NCBI RefSeq assembly: GCF_002813755.1
Contig: NZ_CP018061.1
Span: 1,416,001 to 1,480,000 of the forward strand
From: Enterococcus mundtii
GTDB lineage: Bacteria; Bacillota; Bacilli; Lactobacillales; Enterococcaceae
Direction of reading: 5' to 3'
DNA length: 64,000 nucleotides
The translations under genes were made by a program, and so were the position numbers. Below are positions 36,276-43,344 of this stretch, in pieces (position 1 is the stretch's first letter; each line of letters starts with the position of its first letter). The notes beneath the pieces are model-generated. The model was given only the letters and a program-made list of their open reading frames with translations. It did no database searches and was not told the origin of the DNA.

Positions 36276-36842
36276 CTATTCTACTCGTGAGTGCTGGTTG
36301 TCTTCATGTTCTTTTTCATCTTGATAACTACTATAATTGACAGCTACTTTGATCTCTTGTTCTGAACCAAGGACATTGGCAACTTGCTCTCTCACTTCTT
36401 GCATCAACATTTCTGTTTTACCAATAAGAGAAGAAGTACGTTTTAGATCGCCTTTTACATGAATATTGATTTTCTGTTTTGTTGATCGTACTTTGACTTT
36501 TGGTGATTGAATGAATTCTTCTTCGTGTAGATACGAACGAGTCAGTCCTTCAATGGCTTTTTTATCCAACGTCAATTTTCCATCTTTGTGCTTTAATACG
36601 AAGGTTCCTTTCGATTTTGGATAGAAAAGAACAAATAATAAGATGAGAACGACAACAATTGCAAATACGACTGCAGCCCAGAAAATATATTGTTGCATAT
36701 AATAATTTGTTATCGTAAAAAAGCGAAAACGTTCCAATTGTTCAGGTAAGACATATGGTGCATTAACTAGAGCGATGATCAAAAGTACTGAAAGTAAAAT
36801 TATGCTTACAATTACACCGATGATCTTTACCCCCTTATTCAT
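36276..36842 (-). CDS. amaP: Alkaline shock response membrane anchor protein AmaP, copy 1
   Basis: A 188-residue protein with two N-terminal membrane segments (about 6-26 and 45-66) and a cytoplasmic domain (LTLDKKAIEGLTRSYL, KVRSTKQKINIHVKGDL) resembling the Asp23 fold. AmaP anchors Asp23 at the membrane in staphylococci. The frame is open from 36881, but AGGAGG sits six bases before the ATG at 36842. Confidence 0.85.
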   Translation of the reverse strand: MNKGVKIIGVIVSIILLSVLLIIALVNAPYVLPEQLERFRFFTITNYYMQQYIFWAAVVFAIVVVLILLFVLFYPKSKGTFVLKHKDGKLTLDKKAIEGLTRSYLHEEEFIQSPKVKVRSTKQKINIHVKGDLKRTSSLIGKTEMLMQEVREQVANVLGSEQEIKVAVNYSSYQDEKEHEDNQHSRVE

Positions 36843-37300
36843 TTTCCACCTCCTAAGTATCTTATTTTTTATTTTCAACACATGACCAACAAGTATATCG
36901 CTTGAGGAACCTATAGGAATACCTACTTTAAGTAAGCGCTACCAAAAAGTGCAGGCTCAAAATAACTTTGGTACTCTCCCCTGTATAGAAATCTTAAATA
37001 ACAGTAACAATTATTATATAACTTCTATTGTTTCTTGCTGGCTATACTACAAGAATAGTATTCAAGATTAAAAATTGCAAAGATAATGCTCATTTATATT
37101 ACAAAATAAAAAATAAAAATGACAAAATACAGCGAGAACCGATAATTTCCCGCTTTCAAACCAAATGTTTTAATCTTTTATTATAAAGGATGATACCCTT
37201 TTCAAAAATCATTGAAATATTTTATAATAAGTTGAAGAAAAATGTTAGAATAATAGTAATTTGATTTAGTTAAGCTATTATTCTTAGAAAGAGGTGTCAC
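36843..37300. other. Divergent intergenic region upstream of the first gls24 operon
   Basis: About 460 AT-rich bases between amaP and the small membrane protein gene. TATACT on the minus strand (36892-36897) and TATAAT on the plus strand (37223-37228) are the best -10 candidates for the two sides; -35 elements are weak. No additional gene is seen. Confidence 0.4.
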
Positions 37301-37474
37301 ATGTTAAAAAAATCCATATACGCATTTATAATAACGATTATTTATTTGATTGTTTCCAATGCTGGCAATCTATTTTTTGGGGTGTCAAAAGAATTTAGCT
37401 GGACAACTACGTTGTGGGAATCATTATTTTTCTTTTTATTCGTTCTCTTACTACAAAATTATCGAAAGAAATGA
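37301..37474 (+). CDS. 57-residue membrane protein convergent with agrD
   Basis: A short gene with GAAAGAGGTG ahead of its ATG. The product has two hydrophobic segments (about residues 6-25 and 41-52) joined by a short polar loop and ends QNYRKK. It faces agrD across a shared terminator. I do not recognise a family. Its position suggests a possible link to the quorum-sensing locus, but it could be unrelated. Confidence 0.6.
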   Translation: MLKKSIYAFIITIIYLIVSNAGNLFFGVSKEFSWTTTLWESLFFFLFVLLLQNYRKK

Positions 37475-37486
37475 ATTGACATTTAC

Positions 37487-37530
37487 AAAAAAAAAAGCAA
37501 TTTAGATTTTTTCTAAATTGCTTTTTTATT
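37487..37530. terminator. Bidirectional terminator between the small membrane protein and agrD
   Basis: A GCAATTTAGA / TCTAAATTGC stem with a five-base loop, ten or more A on the left and TTTTTTATTTTT on the right. Confidence 0.85.
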
Positions 37531-37531
37531 T

Positions 37532-37696
37532 TTATTTATTCATTTCATTTTTTAATGCTTCTGGCATTTTTGGTTCGTAGATAACGAATGTGCAATCCGC
37601 ACCGATCGTTCCCATTGCATAAGTTGCGATAGCAATCGCCATTGTTGAGATAACCTGCATCATTTGTAATTTCTTTGTTTTTAGACTTGTTAACAT
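37532..37696 (-). CDS. agrD: AgrD-type autoinducing peptide precursor
   Basis: A 54-residue precursor starting two bases after agrB. Residues 1-28 form an amphipathic/hydrophobic leader (MLTSLKTKKLQMMQ onward), followed by GADCTFVIYEPKMPEALK. The C-x-F-V-I-Y-E-P-K-x-P arrangement matches AgrD precursors of Listeria and clostridia, so the pheromone is probably a thiolactone ring closed between Cys35 and Ile39 (CTFVI) with a short N-terminal tail; YEPKMPEALK would be the removed C-terminal recognition tail. Too short for most gene finders. Confidence 0.88.
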   Translation of the reverse strand: MLTSLKTKKLQMMQVISTMAIAIATYAMGTIGADCTFVIYEPKMPEALKNEMNK

Positions 37697-37698
37697 AT

Positions 37699-38265
37699 TT
37701 ACTCTACCCCTTTATTTTTAATAAACATCAACAATGTAGCAATTGCTAGACCTAACAAGAGATATGTACGAATACTGTCACTAGGTAAAAGCACGCCGAT
37801 CGTTGTGATGAACAGAATGATAAAGACCGTTTTTCTTAATCGGAAAGGTCCTTTTGTTTGATTGATCGTTCGCTCTTTTACGAGTATTCCTAAGCCAACG
37901 AATAGAATTCCGAGAACAAACAAAGGACGAGTCAATTCAAAACCAATCGAAGCGGTGATCCAAGGCAAAACAACCAAGAACAGCACACTAAGTATTGTAC
38001 AAACTGCACTATTACTTGCATGAAATCCTTTCGTTGTCAAACGAACTGAGATGAATACAAGGTGTGTGATGAACACTGCTCCCACAATGTGTAAGAGAAA
38101 CGCAATCCCATACATCACGATCATCTTGAACAGATCAACAAATAGGATCGATAACCCATATTCCATCTTTGCTTGTTCAATCGGTGAAAGGCCTAATTGT
38201 GAAGCGAAATGTCCACTTATTTTCTTTGATAATTTTTCCTCTATTGAAATGTACTCTTCAGTCAT
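37699..38265 (-). CDS. agrB: AgrB-type peptide-processing membrane protease
   Basis: A 188-residue accessory gene regulator B protein with about five membrane segments. The catalytic His82 and Cys89 are seven residues apart in TTKGFHASNSAVCT, as in S. aureus AgrB (His77/Cys84). It should cut AgrD at the C-terminal side and form the thiolactone. It is separated from agrA by a 102-base promoter region and leads directly into agrD. Confidence 0.93.
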   Translation of the reverse strand: MTEEYISIEEKLSKKISGHFASQLGLSPIEQAKMEYGLSILFVDLFKMIVMYGIAFLLHIVGAVFITHLVFISVRLTTKGFHASNSAVCTILSVLFLVVLPWITASIGFELTRPLFVLGILFVGLGILVKERTINQTKGPFRLRKTVFIILFITTIGVLLPSDSIRTYLLLGLAIATLLMFIKNKGVE

Positions 38266-38287
38266 CTTTCACGCTCCTTCGCAGTTT

Positions 38288-38293
38288 ATTATA
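38288..38293 (-). promoter_or_regulatory. -10 element of the agrBD promoter
   Basis: Minus-strand TATAAT 22 bases before the agrB start. No good -35 lies 16-18 bases upstream (AATCTA or similar), as expected for a promoter that depends on an activator bound at the adjacent direct repeats. Confidence 0.6.
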
Positions 38294-38316
38294 CCTATTT
38301 TACTAATCTATAGATT

Positions 38317-38353
38317 ATTTTATCAAAAGTGTTTCTAATTTTGTCAAAAGTGC
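38317..38353 (-). promoter_or_regulatory. Pair of direct repeats, probable AgrA (LytTR) binding site
   Basis: On the minus strand CACTTTTGACAAAAT and CACTTTTGATAAAAT are repeated with an exact 21-base period, two turns of the helix, which is how LytTR regulators such as AgrA and FsrA recognise DNA. They end about 23 bases upstream of the agrBD -10. This would make the peptide genes autoinduced. Confidence 0.75.
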
Positions 38354-38367
38354 AAAAATCGATGCAT

Positions 38368-39120
38368 TTATGCTTTGGGCGAAAACTCATTTTCAAAGCG
38401 AGTGACTAATTTTTTTAAATACCTGGTAGAGACTAAACATTCTTCCCCATTCGTCATGATCACTTTTCGCTCTTTCTTATTGATTTCTGCTATGTTTGCC
38501 AAATTGACGACAAACGATTGGTGACAACGACACAAAGAATCACTTAATTTTTCGATTTCTTTGATTTTCCCCGCATACTCAATCATGCGATTGTCCAAGT
38601 GTACGATCAGTTTATGTGGTGTTGGACTTGAACTAAAAAAGAGAATTTCATCAACATATAATTTTACATCGACGGCACCGCTTTTTAGCCAGATCTGTTC
38701 TCTAGTAGACAACGCAGTATTCATATATCGTTCAATCGCAATATCAATACAACTGATGATTTTTTGTTGCAATTGTTCTTCATTATCTTTGATTATATAA
38801 TCCAACGCCTCTACCTTATAAAGAAAAGTAAGATAGACAAAATCGGTGTACGTCGTAACAAAAATGATTTTGGCTGTTGGATCATACAGTCGGATCTGCT
38901 TCCCTAGTTCTACGCCATTGATATCTGAATTTAAATCGATATCTAAAAAATAGATACCCTCTGTTTTGTTAGTTGATACATAAGATAAAATATCATACGG
39001 GTTATCTGCAGCTAGTTGGAACTCAACATCATAATCCATCATCATTACGTAATTTTTAATAATGTTGGTGATGCGGTTACGATGGATCTCTTCATCATCA
39101 CAAATAAAAATTTTTAACAT
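38368..39120 (-). CDS. agrA: LytTR response regulator AgrA
   Basis: A 250-residue response regulator. The receiver domain has FICDDEEIHR at the start, phospho-acceptor Asp in YFLDIDL and the TYTDF switch region; the C-terminal LytTR DNA-binding domain covers about 145-245 (LYVDEILFFSS, CHQSFVVNLANI, VSTRYLKKL). Its start is two bases from the kinase stop, so the pair is co-translated. It should activate agrBD and other targets after phosphorylation. Confidence 0.92.
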   Translation of the reverse strand: MLKIFICDDEEIHRNRITNIIKNYVMMMDYDVEFQLAADNPYDILSYVSTNKTEGIYFLDIDLNSDINGVELGKQIRLYDPTAKIIFVTTYTDFVYLTFLYKVEALDYIIKDNEEQLQQKIISCIDIAIERYMNTALSTREQIWLKSGAVDVKLYVDEILFFSSSPTPHKLIVHLDNRMIEYAGKIKEIEKLSDSLCRCHQSFVVNLANIAEINKKERKVIMTNGEECLVSTRYLKKLVTRFENEFSPKA

Positions 39121-39122
39121 AC

Positions 39123-40406
39123 TTACCCCTCTACCTCACATATAGTTATGATTTGTATAAACTTATCATCTTGGATCTTTGTATCTAAAAACACATTTGC
39201 ATTCAACTGGACTAGCTCATCCAGATTTGTCAAACCTATCCCAGAATTACCGGGTTTTGTTGTAAAACTTGCTTTCTTTAAATCATGTAATTTAGGCAAA
39301 TCACTTGGACAGTTATTGATCAACATAAAGGTACAGTCTTTATGGTCTGCCACGATTGCTAGTTCGATCTCTGGATGTTCAAGTTCTTCTGAGGCTTCAA
39401 TTGCATTATCCAAAATGATCCCCAGCATTCTTACGAGTACCATCGTAGACACTTCCACATGATTGACCACCTCAGGCACCGAAATACTCACATGTATCCC
39501 TTTCTGGTGTGCCATATATAACTTGCTCATGATCACACTTTTGATTTCTCGGATTTTTATATTCGAAATCGAAGACATCCTGAAAATTTCTTGATCAAAA
39601 ATCGAACCTGTCGCCTTGATACTATTTCTAAAATAATCCTTTAGTCCTGCTAGATCTTCAGTTTCGATATACTCTTCTAATGAAATAAGAATGTTTTTGT
39701 AATCGTGTTTAAATTTTAGAATCTCTAGATAATTTTTTTCAGCTTGTTCACTGTATTCGATCAAGTAACTCATTTGGCGTTTTTGTTCTCTATTTTCATA
39801 TTCCGTTCTTTTTATGAAAATAAAAGAAAAACAAATGATTGCTGACAACAGCCCATACAATATCATGAATAGCTCATGTGCATCGATCAAATAAATGCGC
39901 AAATTAGGAAATCTTTCTATGACCACTAGACTAAAATAGACACAAATCGTCGCTGTCGCAATGACTCCGCTGATTTTCATCGTCAAGAGATCTTTGTAGC
40001 ACTTTTCTAATAACCGTGTTTTGAAAATATATGCAAAGAAGAAAAAAAGAAGGGTTCCTAAAATCACAGTTAATCTTATATTTAGAACCAAGTGAAGAAT
40101 CGTATAACTGAAATTGATGATATAATCGGAAAAAATATATAAACAGAATGTGACAGAAGGGATAAATAGCGCAATATAAATATTTCGCCGGAAGTAATAA
40201 GTTACGGCACATAAACTAGCCCATAAAACTGCAGTTGCAAAAACATTGATCACAAAATAAAGTGCCATATAGCAAATGATTCCAATGATCGACAAAATGA
40301 CGTAATACCGATTTTTTAAATGCGTATCCAAATAGCTAGTCACCCAAAAGATGCAAGCCGTTTGAACGATGACAATCAACAAGCTTTCCAGCGTGTCTAA
40401 ATTCAC
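39123..40406 (-). CDS. agrC: AgrC-type sensor histidine kinase
   Basis: A 427-residue receptor kinase. Six or so membrane segments fill the first 210 residues; then come a coiled helix and the HPK10-type phospho-acceptor segment LKFKHDYKNIL, followed by the GHKL ATPase domain with LGIILDNAIEA (N-box) and GNSGIGLTNLDEL (G-box). The frame is open 30 codons further, but AGGGGG seven bases before the GTG at 40406 and the family start favour this position. It should detect the AgrD-derived peptide. Confidence 0.9.
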   Translation of the reverse strand: MNLDTLESLLIVIVQTACIFWVTSYLDTHLKNRYYVILSIIGIICYMALYFVINVFATAVLWASLCAVTYYFRRNIYIALFIPSVTFCLYIFSDYIINFSYTILHLVLNIRLTVILGTLLFFFFAYIFKTRLLEKCYKDLLTMKISGVIATATICVYFSLVVIERFPNLRIYLIDAHELFMILYGLLSAIICFSFIFIKRTEYENREQKRQMSYLIEYSEQAEKNYLEILKFKHDYKNILISLEEYIETEDLAGLKDYFRNSIKATGSIFDQEIFRMSSISNIKIREIKSVIMSKLYMAHQKGIHVSISVPEVVNHVEVSTMVLVRMLGIILDNAIEASEELEHPEIELAIVADHKDCTFMLINNCPSDLPKLHDLKKASFTTKPGNSGIGLTNLDELVQLNANVFLDTKIQDDKFIQIITICEVEG

Positions 40407-40672
40407 AAAATGTCCCCCTAATTTAAGTAAGTCCTCACGTACACAACAAACCAAAAACAACAAAGAATTGCTTCTTAACCTATTTTTCTTAAACAAAGCC
40501 TAAGTTCTTCATTTTATGTATCTTTCGATAACAAAAACGTTTTAATCCTTTTCAACAAAAAAGATTGTAGCACATTTCACTAGTCTTTTGGATTACATGT
40601 TGATTAATAAACTGCGTAGAACTTTTCATTTTTTCGGTACAGCCAATGTTTTTTTCTGAAAGTTATAGTCTA

Positions 40673-40701
40673 TTTACATCTATAGCATGTTGTGCTATAA
40701 T
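40673..40701 (+). promoter_or_regulatory. Strong promoter of the structured leader and DUF2975 operon
   Basis: TTTACA (40673-40678), a 17-base spacer and TGCTATAAT, an extended -10. Transcription should begin near 40708, leaving about 280 untranslated bases before the first gene. The same TGCTATAATAG -10 occurs at 60164-60174. Confidence 0.75.
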
Positions 40702-40744
40702 AGAGTTATTACGGATCATATGTTATACGACATCTTAATTTGTT

Positions 40745-40945
40745 TTTATGAAATTTAATCCCACTGGCGTAACTAAAGGGTTACAAGGATGTATTAGTGG
40801 TTAGGGAATACATTGTTTAAATGAGAAAGAGTTAATATAGAGTAATCGCCTCTTTAGAGGTTTTAAGTAACACAAATGCTTCGTTAGATTGCCTTTTCTT
40901 CGGGAAAGGCAATCGTTCAGCTATTTGTTTATCGAAAAACGATAA
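40745..40945 (+). ncRNA. Structured 5' leader of unknown type
   Basis: The transcript can form CCCACT with AGTGGTTAGGG around a GTAAC / GTTAC hairpin, then CCTCT/AGAGG followed by TTTT, then a ten-bp GATTGCCTTT / AAAGGCAATC hairpin (40887-40914), and TTTATCG / CGATAAA (40928-40945). An 18-codon frame MKFNPTGVTKGLQGCISG lies in it (40748-40804) but without a clear ribosome site. It matches no riboswitch class I can recall. Confidence 0.45.
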
Positions 40946-40990
40946 ATAATAATTGAATATCAATATATATTTATTTAAGGAGTTAAACAA

Positions 40991-41464
40991 ATGAAAATAC
41001 ATTCATTATTTTTAAAAACAACTACTATCGGAGTATGTGTCGTTTTCGGTCTATTTGGTCTATTATTTGGTACTCAGTTATTAACCAATGAATCAAACAC
41101 CCACTTAGATTGGCAAACCATTCTTATGATTTTAGTCATTTTCACTACTCTGCTATCAGGTATCATCATTGGTGGCATCATTTTTAAATTATTAACAATC
41201 GTATCTAAAGACCAGACATTTTCAAAGCATTCCCATCGTTTAGTTAGCTATATCCGGAAAGTAATGATTTTCTTATCACTCAGTGCTTTTGGTATTTTAC
41301 CAAAATTCTACCAAATGGCAGATGCGGATGATGCTCCTGGATTGATGCTATTAGGCCTTGCACTGGTTTTCTTACCTTTTGCAGGGTTAGTATTAATGAA
41401 TGTCTTGATCAAAATATTGGAAGAAGCAATTCGTTTGAAGAAAAATGACGAATTGACAGTGTGA
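40991..41464 (+). CDS. DUF2975 membrane protein
   Basis: A 157-residue protein with four hydrophobic segments (about 9-29, 42-66, 91-108, 115-140) typical of DUF2975. TAAGGAG precedes the ATG. Such proteins are usually encoded just before a YozG-like Cro/CI regulator, as here, where the stop overlaps the longer frame of the next gene. Function not established. Confidence 0.82.
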   Translation: MKIHSLFLKTTTIGVCVVFGLFGLLFGTQLLTNESNTHLDWQTILMILVIFTTLLSGIIIGGIIFKLLTIVSKDQTFSKHSHRLVSYIRKVMIFLSLSAFGILPKFYQMADADDAPGLMLLGLALVFLPFAGLVLMNVLIKILEEAIRLKKNDELTV

Positions 41465-41472
41465 GGTGCGGG

Positions 41473-41688
41473 ATGGCGATCATTGTTAATTTAGACGTGA
41501 TGTTAGCAAAACGGAAAATGTCAGTAACTGAACTAAGTGAGAAAGTTGGCATAACCATGGCTAATCTTTCAATATTGAAAACTGGAAAAGCAAAGGCGAT
41601 CCGCTTCACTACGTTAGATAAAATCTGTGAAGTTTTAAATTGTCAACCAGGTGACCTTCTTGTCTTTGAAAAAGATAAAGAAATCTAA
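41473..41688 (+). CDS. YozG-like Cro/CI helix-turn-helix regulator
   Basis: A 71-residue single-domain DNA-binding protein: NLDVMLAKRKMSVTELSEKV, then the recognition part GITMANLSILKTGKAKAI and the ending EVLNCQPGDLLVFE, all characteristic of the YozG branch. The ATG at 41473 has GAGG six bases upstream; a GTG at 41461 overlapping the previous stop is less likely. It probably regulates its own operon. Confidence 0.85.
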   Translation: MAIIVNLDVMLAKRKMSVTELSEKVGITMANLSILKTGKAKAIRFTTLDKICEVLNCQPGDLLVFEKDKEI

Positions 41689-41704
41689 CTATTTCAGCTA
41701 TTAT

Positions 41705-41755
41705 AAAAATGCAAGCCCCATAATCTCAAGATTTGGAGGACTTGCATTTTTTTAT
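41705..41755 (+). terminator. Terminator of the DUF2975-YozG operon
   Basis: AAAATGCAAG / CTTGCATTTT stem with a 25-base loop followed by TTTTTTT; it also faces the end of the Mga-like gene. Confidence 0.75.
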
Positions 41756-41761
41756 TCGTTA

Positions 41762-43198
41762 TCAAGCAAGCAATTCTTGATAAAAGTTTATCAGATTATG
41801 TATCTCCCTTGTTTTAGGGAAAACGGAGATACCGAATATAGGGATATTATATGTTTTATCAATCGTAATATTTGAAATAATACAATCAAAATTCTCATAA
41901 TTAATTAGATCCTGAGATAATACTTTATTGTTTTTCACGACAAATTCGTATTGATTGCCCAACTGGTGTTCTAGCTTGCTGAGCAAATAGTCGTCATATT
42001 TAAGGGTAGAATTGGTTATGACTAATGCACGTACATGTTTATTATCTTCGAATTTTTTTATTAGATCTGGCCAGTACAATAATATTTCTGTAAATACAGT
42101 TGTCGCAAATTCTTCGAAATCATTTAGTAGAATATTATGCGTATGGACGTAATGTTTTAACTTATTCCATAATCGAAGTTGGATTTTATTCATTTCTGAG
42201 TGAGTGTTTTTTAAAAAAAGTGAGTGCTTTTGGTAATTTATGGAAAATGGCACCGTATTTTGTTGTAATAAAATAGTGATCTTGTGGAAGATCTTTGTTT
42301 TGTCTTCGCATACAATTCCATATTTCTCTTCCACCTCTTTGATGAAGCTATCTAATGCAAGTATAATGGGATTTTTTTGATTCAAAGTATCTATATCGAA
42401 TAATTGGAAAATAAAAGGTTGATCGAATATAAACCGTGCCAAGTGCTCATTAATCAATTCGTTCTTCTTAGGTAGGTGCAATTGCTTAGTTGTTAATATT
42501 TCGTACTTGAATTTCTTTGTTTTTTTACTGTTTGAAACTAGCGCACTATCATTTTGGAGCAATAGTATACGGCTCGCAATCCAAAAATGAAATATTTTTT
42601 TCTCTTGTGGCTCCAAACTAATCAGCGTTTGTTGCAAGTTATTTTCTTCAACAAACTCCTGTGCTAGTTGAGTAACAATCAACCGAAAAGTCGCAGGGAA
42701 AGCATCCTCAAAATAATGATATTTTTCCATTAAGAACTGTACAGTCATTTCAGTAATGATTTGGTCGTTACCAACAAGCTTAATCAATGCTTGTACTTTC
42801 AGATCAAAACTTTGTAACATCGGATTGATTTTATCGACAATTCGTCGCAAGGTACTTTCAGAAATAAATAAATAGTCTGCTAATTCTAGATAATTCTTAA
42901 ACTTATGTAATAATATAGCTTCTAAGTAACGATATTCGATCGACTCTTGCTTGATCACTTGATAAATATAATCTTCTGTTACATGAGGTAGAATTGTTGC
43001 TTTAACCCCTTCTTCTCGTGTCATTTGAATGGTAATATCACTGGCATAAGAGTTAAGATCAAGTAAGTCATTCCTCAAAGTTTTTGCTGAACAACCAAGT
43101 AAATTTTCTAAGTCGTTAAAACGATAGGTATTGCCTTCAAATAAGTACTCTAGTAATTTCAATTGTCTTTTTAATTTTTTTGACAAAATTTTCAACAT
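41762..43198 (-). CDS. Mga-family transcriptional regulator
   Basis: A 478-residue Mga-like regulator. The N-terminus has two helix-turn-helix regions (RFNDLENLLGCSAKTLRNDL and ELADYLFISESTLRRIVDKI), the middle is PRD-like and the C-terminus has an EIIB-like segment (HVRALVITNSTLKYDDYLLS). GAGGTGAATAG precedes the ATG. It lies 147 bases downstream of the giant adhesin gene on the same strand and is a likely activator of it. It is only distantly similar to the other Mga-like protein in the window. Confidence 0.82.
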   Translation of the reverse strand: MLKILSKKLKRQLKLLEYLFEGNTYRFNDLENLLGCSAKTLRNDLLDLNSYASDITIQMTREEGVKATILPHVTEDYIYQVIKQESIEYRYLEAILLHKFKNYLELADYLFISESTLRRIVDKINPMLQSFDLKVQALIKLVGNDQIITEMTVQFLMEKYHYFEDAFPATFRLIVTQLAQEFVEENNLQQTLISLEPQEKKIFHFWIASRILLLQNDSALVSNSKKTKKFKYEILTTKQLHLPKKNELINEHLARFIFDQPFIFQLFDIDTLNQKNPIILALDSFIKEVEEKYGIVCEDKTKIFHKITILLQQNTVPFSINYQKHSLFLKNTHSEMNKIQLRLWNKLKHYVHTHNILLNDFEEFATTVFTEILLYWPDLIKKFEDNKHVRALVITNSTLKYDDYLLSKLEHQLGNQYEFVVKNNKVLSQDLINYENFDCIISNITIDKTYNIPIFGISVFPKTREIHNLINFYQELLA

Positions 43199-43344
43199 TT
43201 CTATTCACCTCACTAACAAATAAAAAACACTCAAATTTGGGTCTCCCCTCCTTTGAGTGTTTCCCTTATTTAATTTTAGTGGTCTTTTTTCTTCTCTAAA
43301 AACTATTTTTTCTCCAATGGATAAAAAGTGGATAAAAAGTTGTT

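Larger units (their letters stand above)
40407..40990 (+). other. Region between agrC and the DUF2975 gene
   Basis: The left 270 bases are AT-rich and must hold the agrC promoter, which I cannot define. The right part is a transcribed leader of about 280 bases driven by the promoter at 40673-40701 and containing several hairpins (see the separate entries). Confidence 0.5.

Noticed and set aside
36925-36960. A TAGCGCTTACT stretch as a cre site for the first gls24 operon.
   Set aside because: At least three mismatches to the CcpA consensus, and no clear promoter overlap.
40748-40804. 18-codon frame in the DUF2975 leader as a firm leader-peptide gene.
   Set aside because: It lacks a recognisable ribosome binding site; mentioned only as a possibility within the leader.
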